A DNA stretch of 35,042 nucleotides from an uncultured Bacteroidales bacterium (GTDB lineage Bacteria; Bacteroidota; Bacteroidia; Bacteroidales; P3), in assembly GCA_937915785.1 (NCBI GenBank), contig CALGGY010000087.1, positions 1-35,042 of the forward strand, read 5' to 3'. Of the stretch, positions 1 through 6,768 are shown piece after piece. A model generated the notes under the pieces. The model was given only the letters and a program-made list of their open reading frames with translations, did no database searches and was not told the origin of the DNA. Every line of letters starts with the position of its first letter. Position 1 is the stretch's first letter. Position numbers and translations under genes: made by a program.

Positions 1-455
1 AAAATAACGTATTTTGCTGTTTTTTAGCAAATTATCCGAATGAATCGGGCACTTCACCACTGTTTTTCTGCCAGCATGTTCATTTTTTTTAACTTGCGGA
101 ATTTAGGAGACACAATATTCGTGCGCAGCTGTTTCCAAACGGCCAAATTGTATGTAAATTTAGCGGTTGAAACCGCTAAATTTACAGCATTATTCTCGGT
201 TACAAACGCCAAAACAACCTTTGTCCAACGCAAAAATGGGAGAATCAAAAAATATTTTCCCCGTTTGTACGTTATTGTAAATCATTTGAAAAAAACAAAA
301 AAAACGAAAGATTTTGTTCTTTTCGCGTCTTTCAATGATGAAAATCACGCGGATAATATCTGCATTTGTTTTATTTTGTTTTGTTCAAAAATAACGAAAA
401 AAAGATGTCTCGTTATTGATGTCTTGATTGGATAATGCGAGGCAACAGCTTTTTA
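1..455. other. AT-rich non-coding leader region
   Basis: No convincing gene is present. An open frame runs forward across 40-435, but its translation is low-complexity, lysine- and phenylalanine-rich and resembles no family I know, so I treat it as chance. The only structured element is the perfect inverted repeat at 154-185, listed separately. No clear TAnnTTTG promoter box for the downstream folA gene was found, so its promoter may be weak or degenerate. Confidence 0.5.
154..185. repeat. perfect 15-bp inverted repeat
   Basis: GTAAATTTAGCGGTT (154-168), a two-base centre GA (169-170) and AACCGCTAAATTTAC (171-185) are exact reverse complements. As RNA this would fold as a long stem with a UGAA loop. 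No T-run follows on either strand, so it is not a typical rho-independent terminator. It could be a dyad operator, a replication or partition site, or the end of a small palindromic element. Confidence 0.75.
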
Positions 456-977
456 ATGGAAAAACTAACAGCGATGACCGAAAACCAAAACCTATCCCTG
501 ATAGTGGCAGTGACCGAAAACTGGGCCATAGGCAAGGACAACAACCTGCTATGGCACATCAGCAACGACCTGAAACGTTTCAAAGCCCTGACAACGGGCC
601 ACTGCATAGTAATGGGACGCAAAACCTACGAAAGTTTCCCGAAACGCCCCTTGCCCAACCGACGCAACATAGTGATAACCAACAACATGAATTATTGCGA
701 TGAGGGATGTGAAGTGGTTCACTCGGTGCAGGAAGCCATGGAACATTGCAAAAGCGACGAACAGCCGTTCGTTATAGGTGGAGCCTCGGTTTATCTGCAA
801 TTTTTACCGCTCGTTGCCAAAATATATCTCACCAAAGTCTTCGCCACTTTCGAGGCCGACACATTTTTCCCGCCCATCGACACCGACGTGTTCAAAGAAA
901 TTTCCGCTTCGGAGATTTTTACCGACGAAAAAAGTGGCTTGCGTTATCAATATCTTGAATATCAGAAAATTGTGTAA
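456..977 (+). CDS. folA: dihydrofolate reductase
   Basis: Reduces dihydrofolate to tetrahydrofolate with NADPH in the cytoplasm, feeding one-carbon metabolism. The fold is complete at about 173 residues: the N-terminal strand LSLIVAVTENWAIG, the substrate-site segment LLWHISNDLKRFK with the conserved acidic residue after WHIS, the NADPH-binding VMGRKTYESFPKRPLPNR, and VIGGASVYLQFLP near the centre. The start is uncertain. ATG codons lie at 435, 456 and 474 in one frame; 456 is chosen because a GAGG stretch lies upstream of it, while homologues usually begin just before the LSLIVAV strand, which also allows 474. The DUF2156 gene follows after 25 bp, so the two are probably co-transcribed. The family call is firm; only the start is in doubt. 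Confidence 0.95.
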   Translation: MEKLTAMTENQNLSLIVAVTENWAIGKDNNLLWHISNDLKRFKALTTGHCIVMGRKTYESFPKRPLPNRRNIVITNNMNYCDEGCEVVHSVQEAMEHCKSDEQPFVIGGASVYLQFLPLVAKIYLTKVFATFEADTFFPPIDTDVFKEISASEIFTDEKSGLRYQYLEYQKIV

Positions 978-1002
978 CCACTATACGTTTCCGTAAACAC
1001 CT

Positions 1003-1911
1003 ATGTCCGTACTACTGGATTTCCACACCTTAACCATTGCCGACCGCGATGCGTATCAGACCGTGAGTCTGCATAGCGGGCGGCGCAACTGCAATTTCAC
1101 CTTTGCCAACCTGATAGGCTGGCAGTTCTGGTTCCATACCGAAGTGTGTATTTTAGCCGATGCCGTAGTGCTGCGTTTCACCCTCGACGGCAAACGGGCA
1201 TATATGGTGTGTATGGCTGGGACGCCGCCCTGCGAGCTGTTGCAGGCCATCTGCGAGGACTCGGGTGGCTACTTGACACTACTCGGCCTCGAGGACCCGG
1301 CAGCACTGCAACTTCAGCAAAACGCCTGCGCCAAAGGCATAGATATTGTTGTGGAACCCATGCGCAACCAATACGATTACATATACCACCGCGAGGATTT
1401 GGCCGCTCTTTCGGGCGGAAAACTGAAAGCCAAGCGCAACCATGTGAACAAGTTCCTTAGCGAACACCCCAATTTTGAGTACCGCGAGCTGTCGCCCGCC
1501 TTGTTCGACCAGTGCCGGCAACTGGAAAACCTGTGGCGCAAGGAGCGCGGCGACAACAATCCCACGTACGGCGACACCATTTCGGCCGAGCAACAAGTGA
1601 TGGAAAACGTTTTTACCCACTGGGACGAGCTGGAAATGATTGGCGGAAGTATTTTCATAGACAACCGCATGGCGGCTTTCACCTATGGAGCCCCCGTAAC
1701 CATCGACACTTTCGACGTGTGCGTGGAGAAAGCCGACCGCACCGTTGACGGGCTGTTTTCTATTATAAACCAACAGTTTGCAGCGCATCTGCCCCAGCAA
1801 TACGTGTACCTCAACCGCGAGGAGGACATGGGCCTCGAAGGTCTGCGCAAGGCCAAACTCTCGTATCACCCCGAAATACTGCTAACATACAATGTCGTAC
1901 ATTTTAAATAG
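1003..1911 (+). CDS. DUF2156 (phosphatidylglycerol lysyltransferase C-terminal-like) protein
   Basis: A 302-residue cytoplasmic protein without signal peptide or membrane helices. Its pattern is that of DUF2156 proteins, which have a tandem GNAT-like fold related to the soluble half of lysyl-phosphatidylglycerol synthases. The segments seen are the N-terminal TIADRDAY...NCNFTFANLIGW, the central YIYHREDLAALSGGKLKAKR, the NHVNKF/ENLWRKERG region, and the C-terminal YVYLNREEDMGLEGLRKAKL followed by SYHPE. In the family these standalone forms are thought to be aminoacyl-tRNA-dependent or CoA-dependent acyltransferases; the substrate here is unknown. The gene lies between folA and a GNAT-like gene and overlaps the latter by 20 bp, which suggests translational coupling. 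The family call is good and the activity is inferred. Confidence 0.85.
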   Translation: MSVLLDFHTLTIADRDAYQTVSLHSGRRNCNFTFANLIGWQFWFHTEVCILADAVVLRFTLDGKRAYMVCMAGTPPCELLQAICEDSGGYLTLLGLEDPAALQLQQNACAKGIDIVVEPMRNQYDYIYHREDLAALSGGKLKAKRNHVNKFLSEHPNFEYRELSPALFDQCRQLENLWRKERGDNNPTYGDTISAEQQVMENVFTHWDELEMIGGSIFIDNRMAAFTYGAPVTIDTFDVCVEKADRTVDGLFSIINQQFAAHLPQQYVYLNREEDMGLEGLRKAKLSYHPEILLTYNVVHFK

Positions 1912-2383
1912 AATGACCTCGGCCGACGCGCCCCTCACCGTGGAGTGGATGGTGCGGCAATACGGCTTTGTCCAAGCCGAAGTTGAGGACTGGGTTGCCA
2001 ACCTGCATTTCAACTGGCCTTTGAGCGTCAAAGCCATGGAACAGGAAAGCGGCGAAGTGCTTGGCCTGCTCAACATGAGCGACTACCGCATAGAGGAGGA
2101 GACACCCCTCATAGCCATCGAACAACCCGAACTGCTGGCTCGGCTCAACGCACAGCGCTACACTGCTGTGTTTTCGTTCATCGTGGCTCCGCAATACCGC
2201 GGCACACGGCTCAACTACCACATGTTGATGAACATCATGCCAGAGCTGAAAGCCAACTACGATTTTGTGTTTGTGCCTGTGCTTCACCGACTTAAAACAC
2301 ACCAATATTGGCAACGCTGGGGCGCGAAAGAGTTTTTCCGCGATGAGAACTGTGTTTATTACAGGCTGAAACTCAACCAGTAA
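1892..2383 (+). CDS. GNAT-like N-acetyltransferase
   Basis: A 163-residue soluble protein with GNAT topology. It starts with ILNRMTSADAPLTVEWM, comparable to the usual R-x-A-t-x-x-D opening of GNAT domains. A central strand FSFIVAPQYRG matches the acetyl-CoA pyrophosphate-loop region, although the loop after it is altered (RGTRLNYHML rather than the classic QxxGxG/A). It ends with FVFVPVLHRLKTHQYWQRWGAKEF, the usual neighbour-strand/helix end of GNATs. The 1892 start is preferred over the in-frame ATG at 1913, because the first strand would be lost from 1913. It overlaps the end of the DUF2156 gene, so the two are likely made together and may act in one modification step. The substrate is unknown. 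Confidence 0.7.
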   Translation: MSYILNRMTSADAPLTVEWMVRQYGFVQAEVEDWVANLHFNWPLSVKAMEQESGEVLGLLNMSDYRIEEETPLIAIEQPELLARLNAQRYTAVFSFIVAPQYRGTRLNYHMLMNIMPELKANYDFVFVPVLHRLKTHQYWQRWGAKEFFRDENCVYYRLKLNQ

Positions 2384-2390
2384 ACTCCTT

Positions 2391-2472
2391 ATTCAGCCAA
2401 AACGCATCAAAAACAGCTACTTTTGGCTGATTAGGCTTGTTCAATTCAGCCAAAAAGCATCAAAATTGAACA
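2391..2472 (+). repeat. 23-bp direct repeats with alternative hairpins
   Basis: Two near-identical 23-mers starting ATTCAGCCAAAA lie at 2391-2413 and 2444-2466 (two mismatches, 53 bp start to start). An inverted copy of their core, TTTTGGCTGA (2421-2430), lies between them and can pair with TCAGCCAAAA at either 2393-2402 or 2446-2455. A second stem pairs TGTTCAATT (2438-2446) with AATTGAACA (2464-2472). The block lies after the folA operon and upstream of the gcvT promoter. It may be the operon's 3' end structure, an upstream operator pair for gcvT, or both. Confidence 0.65.
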
Positions 2473-2496
2473 CTTTTGTCTAAATAAGTTTTTTTT

Positions 2497-2528
2497 TTTG
2501 GGCAAATCAAAAAAAAAATGTACATTTG
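2497..2528 (+). promoter_or_regulatory. Bacteroidota-type promoter for gcvT
   Basis: TTTG (2497-2500), 20 bp, then TACATTTG (2521-2528) matches the Bacteroidota -33 TTTG and -7 TAnnTTTG consensus. Transcription would start near 2535, leaving a leader of about 50 nt before the gcvT ATG. No glycine riboswitch fits in so short a leader. Confidence 0.8.
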
Positions 2529-2586
2529 CAATGCATTAAAAAACAATTCACAACCGTAATTAACACAAAAATAAATATTTACAAAA

Positions 2587-3690
2587 ATGAAGACAACCCC
2601 TTTCACCGATTTGCACATAGCATTGGGAGCCAAAATGGCCGAATTTGCCGGATACAACATGCCTATTCAATACGAAGGACTTGTGGTTGAACACAATAAT
2701 GTAAGAAACAACGTTGGAGTTTTCGACGTTTCGCACATGGGCGAGTTCCGCGCCAAAGGTCCCAAGGCAAAAGAATTTATGCAGTACGTTACCGTTAACG
2801 ACGTTGCCGCCCTCACCGACGGCAAAGTTCAGTACACCTGCCTGCCCAACGGCAAAGGCGGTATTGTTGACGACATGCTGGTTTATCGCATTGCCGACGA
2901 CCACTATTTCATGGTTCCCAACGCCGCCAATATCGACAAGGACTGGAATTGGATGAGCAAAATTGCCGCCGAACGCGGTATGAAACTCGGCGAAGATTTC
3001 ATAAACGAAAGCGAACAATGGGCGCAGCTGGCCGTTCAAGGCCCCAACGCCTTGAAAGCCATGCAGAAACTCACCTCCGCCAACGTTGTGGACATGGAAT
3101 ACTACACTTTCCAGATAATAACATTTGCCGGCGTTGAAAACGTGATATTCTCCACCACCGGCTACACTGGCGCAGGCGGATGCGAGATATACATCCCCGT
3201 GAAATACGCCCAGAAAGTTTGGGACGCCGTGTTCGAAGCCGGCAAGGAATTCGGCATCAAGCCCGCTGGCCTCGGCTGTCGCGACACCTTGCGTCTGGAA
3301 ATGGGTTTCTGCCTCTACGGCCACGAGATTGACGACGAGATTTCGCCCATCGAAGGCGGCCTCGGCTGGATCACCAAATTTGTTGACGGCAACAACTTTA
3401 TCAACCGCGACATTTTCGAGGCTCAGAAAGCCAATGGCGTGGAGAAAAAAATAGTAGGTTTCGAGATGATAGACCGCGGCATACCGCGCAACGGATACGA
3501 AGTGTGCGACGCCGAAGGCAACTGCATCGGACAAGTGCGCAGCGGCTGCCCATCGCCCTCTACCGGCAAAAACATCGGCACAGCCCTCGTAAAATCGGCT
3601 TTCTCCAAAAAGGACACCGATATTTATATCAAAATCCGCGAAAAACTGCTCAAGGCAGTTGTGGTGCGCATGCCTTTCTACAAAGGATAA
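2587..3690 (+). CDS. gcvT: glycine cleavage system aminomethyltransferase (T-protein)
   Basis: The T-protein of the glycine cleavage system. It transfers the methylene carbon from aminomethyl-lipoyl H-protein to tetrahydrofolate, releasing ammonia and 5,10-methylene-THF. At 367 residues it is full length. The sequence shows FTDLHIALGAKMAEFAGYNM at the start, FDVSHMGEF, GGIVDDMLVYR with the substrate-binding region, STTGYTGAGGCEIYIP, the C-terminal barrel entry GLGCRDTLRLEMGFCLYG, and SGCPSPSTGKNIG. It has its own promoter and terminator, so it is expressed alone; no gcvH or gcvP lies within the window. The folate link to folA 1.6 kb upstream fits one-carbon metabolism, but they are separate units. 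Identification is firm. Confidence 0.97.
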   Translation: MKTTPFTDLHIALGAKMAEFAGYNMPIQYEGLVVEHNNVRNNVGVFDVSHMGEFRAKGPKAKEFMQYVTVNDVAALTDGKVQYTCLPNGKGGIVDDMLVYRIADDHYFMVPNAANIDKDWNWMSKIAAERGMKLGEDFINESEQWAQLAVQGPNALKAMQKLTSANVVDMEYYTFQIITFAGVENVIFSTTGYTGAGGCEIYIPVKYAQKVWDAVFEAGKEFGIKPAGLGCRDTLRLEMGFCLYGHEIDDEISPIEGGLGWITKFVDGNNFINRDIFEAQKANGVEKKIVGFEMIDRGIPRNGYEVCDAEGNCIGQVRSGCPSPSTGKNIGTALVKSAFSKKDTDIYIKIREKLLKAVVVRMPFYKG

Positions 3691-3711
3691 GAAAAAAAGT
3701 TTTCATACTAT

Positions 3712-3742
3712 AAGGTGTCTTCGGCAACGAGGGCACCTTTAT
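3712..3742 (+). terminator. hairpin terminator after gcvT
   Basis: AAGGTGTCTTCG (3712-3723), a GCAA tetraloop (3724-3727) and CGAGGGCACCTT (3728-3739) form a 12-bp stem with two G-U pairs, followed by a short T-rich tail. It starts 21 bp after the gcvT stop codon. Confidence 0.75.
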
Positions 3743-3797
3743 TGCGTTTATTAGCTTTTGATGATACAAAGTTCTGATAAGTACAGTTATTACTATT

Positions 3798-3968
3798 GGT
3801 GTCCGACAATATGAAGAAAGGTCCAGTGGACATTTCGATAGCGAAGCGGTGAATTTCAAGAACGTAAAGCATGCAAGATAAAAAAAACAAGCCCAATAAA
3901 GCAGCACCCGACTGCCATAGATTATCAAATCTAAAAAACCGGCTCTTTTTACTTTTTCATCGGACACC
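3798..3968. mobile_element. MITE-like deletion derivative of an insertion sequence
   Basis: A 171-bp stretch is bounded by inverted GGTGTCCGA (3798-3806) and TCGGACACC (3960-3968), with looser similarity just inside (TGAAGAAAG versus TGAAAAAGT). The segment 3823-3849 is 24/27 identical to the reverse complement of 34378-34404, where a similar GTGTCCGACA end lies beside a decayed transposase. Both are therefore relics of one IS family, and this copy lacks any transposase. A minus-strand open frame (3650-3973) spans the element and runs into the gcvT end and terminator, so I do not regard it as a gene. No target duplication was recognised. Confidence 0.6.
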
Positions 3969-4052
3969 GACATTTTTCAGCTACCTTCTAAAAAAATACG
4001 AGCGCGCTGCCTTTTGCATCACGCTCGTTGAGCCCTTGCAGGCGAAGAAGAT

Positions 4053-4523
4053 TTACCAAACATCCTTTACATCCGGCGCAATTATGAATTTCGGGGTGCA
4101 TAACCTGCCGTCGGAGGTTTCGCTTACCAGCTTTCCGTTTCTGAAAGTGCGGGTTAGCACGCTTTTCTTCCCGTAGGGTGTAACCCCTTCGAAGCTGACA
4201 GTACCGTCGGGGTAATCGAATTTTCCTATACAAAGCACGGGTGTGGGAGAGTTGGCTTTCATCGGGTGTTTTGCACAAATACGTATCGAACTGTTTTGTT
4301 CCGCTTGGCAGGAGGCAAATTCCCAACCACATTCTTTAATCTGCTCCACCACATACATCAGTTTGTCGATATTGGCATGAAACGAAACAGTGATGTATTT
4401 CTGTCCGTTCAGTTCCACACTGTCCGTTATTGGTGTGTTATGGTTGAAGGTAGCTGTCTTTTGTTGCGCACAGGCAAAGCCTAAGCATATGATGCTGATT
4501 GTCGTTAATATTATTTTTTTCAT
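4053..4523 (-). CDS. small exported protein of unknown function
   Basis: A 156-residue protein that I do not recognise. Residues 1-20 form a clear signal peptide (MKKIILTTISIICLGFACA) with a likely signal peptidase I cut after Ala-Cys-Ala and before Gln, typical of Bacteroidota exported proteins; a lipobox reading at the cysteine is possible but poor. The mature part alternates short beta-like stretches (KYITVSFHANIDKL, GKFDYPDGTVSFEGVTPYG, VLTRTFRNGKLVSE) and has three cysteines. It starts 14 bp after the preceding minus-strand open frame and is likely the last gene of that small operon. It lies in an AT-richer patch bounded by the MITE-like element. Confidence that it is a gene is fair; the function is unknown. 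Confidence 0.6.
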   Translation of the reverse strand: MKKIILTTISIICLGFACAQQKTATFNHNTPITDSVELNGQKYITVSFHANIDKLMYVVEQIKECGWEFASCQAEQNSSIRICAKHPMKANSPTPVLCIGKFDYPDGTVSFEGVTPYGKKSVLTRTFRNGKLVSETSDGRLCTPKFIIAPDVKDVW

Positions 4524-4537
4524 GACTTTTTGTTGTT

Positions 4538-5014
4538 TTAATGGTGGTTATTGTAATAATTGATGCAATCGATATCGTACCAACAGCACCCGTTTTCATC
4601 TTTGTTTTCATACTCAACAACATAAATAGTTCTTGTTCCGACTCCATTTAATGAATTTTCTTCATATATAGATAATGAAACGCAGTCATAGTCATTTTTT
4701 GTACTTAGCATAAAGTTGGCTGCGTCGTTGAAATATTGAAACGGTCTGCGTTCTGGCACTTTGTGTGAGATAGGTTTTCCATCGAGTGTGAGTTTGCTTC
4801 CAATGATTTTACTGTTATCAATAGTAATTGTAGATGCTGCCTCATTAAACAGGGTGGTTTTGAATTCGCCTGAAATTGGTTCTGTCTCCCTATTTTGATT
4901 GTTATAGATTACTCTAATGGCATTAAATGTGAATTCGGAGATTGATAAATCCCATTCGTTATCCATTGCGAAGTTCATGCCTTCTATGTAAAAGAAGCAA
5001 ACAGAGTTGTTCAA
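4538..5014 (-). pseudogene. C-terminal part of a lipoprotein gene split by an in-frame stop
   Basis: This open frame has no ATG at its start: its first possible start codon is TTG at 5014, and the first ATG lies 13 codons in. It is in exactly the same frame as the lipoprotein open frame at 5027-5419, separated from it only by a TGA at 5029-5027 and four sense codons. The simplest reading is one gene of about 293 residues (5419 to 4538) broken by a nonsense mutation or a base-call error. The sequence (IDNSKIIGSKLTLDGKPI, YDCVSLSIYEENSLNGVG, an NGCCWYDIDC end) is beta-rich and matches no family I know. TGA is used as a normal stop elsewhere in the window, so recoding is unlikely. Confidence 0.6.
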
Positions 5015-5026
5015 ATCATAAGCCTT

Positions 5027-5419
5027 TCAGATGTGGGTAGTTGCGGTATGAGCGTTTGAATACTGGTCTAAAACAGCAATTTCACAGAAGGGTTGGTGGT
5101 CAGGATTCGCGATTTCGTAATCAATTATTTGGAAATCAATCAGAGATATTTGTTCTCCTAAATAAATTTGAGATTTGTTTTCAAAGAACTCTTTTAGTTC
5201 GTCTTTGCTGACAAAACATTCAATTTCGGATGTTTCGAATACTTTAGCATCTGCTATGGCTATTGGCTTTTGCACCTCCAAACATAAAGATTTTCTGGTT
5301 GTTTTGTCGTTGAATTCGTTTTCATTATCTTTGTTGCAAGAGAAAAAAATACTCGCAGTTGCAATTATTGCTAAGGATAGAGTAGCGATAGCGCTTGTTT
5401 TTGAGATGAGATTTTTCAT
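5027..5419 (-). CDS. lipoprotein, truncated by in-frame stop
   Basis: A 130-residue product beginning MKNLISKTSAIATLSLAI and ending its signal at ATASIFFSC, where Cys28 is the likely lipidation site, followed by an acidic, asparagine-rich linker (NKDNENEFND). This marks an envelope lipoprotein. The family is not recognised. The frame ends at TGA (5029-5027) and continues open below at 5014-4538, so the annotated product is probably the N-terminal part of a longer protein. It is the first gene of a minus-strand unit ending with the exported protein at 4053-4523. Its codons are visibly more AT-rich than those of the flanking metabolic genes, which suggests accessory DNA. Confidence 0.6.
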   Translation of the reverse strand: MKNLISKTSAIATLSLAIIATASIFFSCNKDNENEFNDKTTRKSLCLEVQKPIAIADAKVFETSEIECFVSKDELKEFFENKSQIYLGEQISLIDFQIIDYEIANPDHQPFCEIAVLDQYSNAHTATTHI

Positions 5420-5740
5420 TTTGTTTGTGATTTTTAAATTAATAATTGTGTGTGTTTTGTGGCTACTCTTTTGTTTTTACCGTGGCTCTCGCCTTGTTTC
5501 CACGTGTTTTGTGTCCTTCGGCACAGATGGATGTTAGACGCTTATTACTTTGGGTAAAGATATAGTTTTTTTTTCAATAAAGCAAGTATTTTTGCATAAT
5601 TTAGGAATTATTTATTATTGGTGTTTGATTATTAGATGATAGATGTTGATTGAAGTGAATGGGGCTTGCCACACGTAAAGAGTATAATTAACAGTTATAA
5701 TATGCTTTTATTGGACGGTATTCTAAATTAAGCCAGCCCT
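5420..5740. other. AT-rich intergenic region
   Basis: About 320 bp without a gene between the minus-strand lipoprotein unit and the terminator of the ADP-ribosylglycohydrolase operon. A weak minus-strand promoter is proposed at 5555-5586. The remainder (5587-5740) is simple AT-rich sequence with no repeat or RNA signature that I can see. Confidence 0.4.
5555..5586 (-). promoter_or_regulatory. weak promoter candidate for the lipoprotein unit
   Basis: Read on the minus strand: CTTG (5586-5583), 20 bp, TATCTTTA (5562-5555). The spacing is right, but each box has one mismatch to TTTG / TAnnTTTG. It would give a leader of about 130 nt before the ATG at 5419. Confidence 0.35.
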
Positions 5741-5777
5741 AAAAACAGCACCGCCCTTTTTCTGCGAAAAAGGGCGG
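5741..5777 (-). terminator. rho-independent terminator of the ADP-ribose operon
   Basis: A perfect 12-bp stem (CCGCCCTTTTTC at 5751-5762 with GAAAAAGGGCGG at 5766-5777) encloses the triplet TGC. On the minus strand it is followed by a T-run at 5745-5741. It lies 40 bp past the stop codon of the gene at 5818-6741. Confidence 0.85.
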
Positions 5778-5817
5778 CTTTCGGTTTGGCAGTACACTTT
5801 TTATTCCACCAAACAAT

Positions 5818-6741
5818 TCATTTCTGTACAATTCCGAGTCCTGACGGCAATTTGTAGTCGGAGCGGGTTTCCATTTCTTTCAAGATTTCCCTGAAATCGT
5901 CGGGCAAGAGGCCCCACATGTGCGAAGCTATTTCGGCAGGTATTTCTTTGTAAAAGGCTTCGGCAATGCCGCCGGTGATGCAGGCGAGGGTGTCGCTGTC
6001 GCCGCCGAGCGAAACGGCCAGGCGTATGGCCGACTCAAAGTCGGTGCTGTCCAAAAACGCCACAATAGCCTCGGGCACAGTGCTTTGACACGACGCCTCC
6101 CAGCCATACACCTTTCGAATCTGGTCGCAGGTGCGGGCGAGGTCGTAAGCGTAAGTGTCGGAAACATAACGCCTTATCTCATCCTTGCTTTTTCCGCTTC
6201 GGGCAAGGAAAATGGCGGCGGCGGTGGCCTGTGCCCCTTTTATGCCCTCGGGGTGGTTGTGGGTTATCTCGGCCGATATTTTGGCCACACGTTCGGTCTC
6301 CTCAATGGTGTCGAACATCCAACCCACTGCGCCGACGCGCATCGCCGAACCGTTGCCCCACGAGTTGTATGGCTGGCGCTTGGTGGCTTTCTTTTCTTTG
6401 GCAAACGGCTCTTCGCCAAGCACTTCCTCAATGGTCAAAGCCTCTGAGTCGGCATGTGTGCGGTAAGTGTTCACTGTGTCAGGCTGGAACAGCCAGCGGC
6501 TGAACCCTCCGCCATATCCGCCCATGGGACAGGGATACTCCTCGGCCATGCGCACCATGCAGTCCTCCAACGTGTCGAGTTTGTGGTCGGGGTCGCGCAA
6601 AAGCCATTCGGCCACAGCCATGGTCATAATGCTGTCGTCGGTATAGCAGCAGCCAGGACTGAAAAACGGGAAATCGGTGGTTTTGATGTTGTTGAATTCG
6701 TACACCGATCCGGCGGTGTCGCCTATTATTGCTCCTAACAT
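5818..6741 (-). CDS. ADP-ribosylglycohydrolase (DraG-like)
   Basis: A 307-residue cytoplasmic enzyme of the DraG/ARH family, which removes ADP-ribose from proteins or other acceptors using a binuclear metal site. Family hallmarks are complete: MLGAIIGDTAGSVYEF at the N-terminus, YTDDSIMTMAVAEWL (metal-binding TDD at residues 34-36), WGNGSAMRVGAVGW, and GGDSDTLACITGGIAEAFY near residue 246, which supplies the remaining metal-binding acidic residues. It is the third gene of a minus-strand operon after the NrtR-type regulator (7959-8780) and the VWA-macro fusion (6769-7917), 27 bp from the latter, and ends at a strong terminator. The context suggests turnover of ADP-ribosyl groups tied to NAD status. 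The acceptor (protein, nucleic acid or small molecule) cannot be told from the sequence. Confidence 0.93.
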   Translation of the reverse strand: MLGAIIGDTAGSVYEFNNIKTTDFPFFSPGCCYTDDSIMTMAVAEWLLRDPDHKLDTLEDCMVRMAEEYPCPMGGYGGGFSRWLFQPDTVNTYRTHADSEALTIEEVLGEEPFAKEKKATKRQPYNSWGNGSAMRVGAVGWMFDTIEETERVAKISAEITHNHPEGIKGAQATAAAIFLARSGKSKDEIRRYVSDTYAYDLARTCDQIRKVYGWEASCQSTVPEAIVAFLDSTDFESAIRLAVSLGGDSDTLACITGGIAEAFYKEIPAEIASHMWGLLPDDFREILKEMETRSDYKLPSGLGIVQK

Positions 6742-6768
6742 TGCTGTAAAGTTTTAAGTTTTTTGCTT

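Noticed and set aside
40..435. Forward open frame of 131 codons upstream of folA
   Set aside because: Low-complexity translation, no recognisable motif, and it includes the perfect palindrome at 154-185; probably chance in AT-rich DNA.
2529..2586. Glycine riboswitch in the gcvT leader
   Set aside because: The leader after the predicted start site is only about 50 nt and AT-rich, too short for the riboswitch, and no conserved core is visible.
3650..3973. Minus-strand open frame of 107 codons across the MITE-like element
   Set aside because: It begins inside one inverted repeat, runs through the other and ends within the gcvT coding region and terminator; the hydrophobic stretch is a by-product of AT-rich IS sequence.
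5027..5029. TGA recoding (selenocysteine or alternative code) at the split lipoprotein gene
   Set aside because: TGA ends several clear genes in the window, and no SECIS-like structure or selenoprotein family is evident; nonsense mutation or error is simpler.
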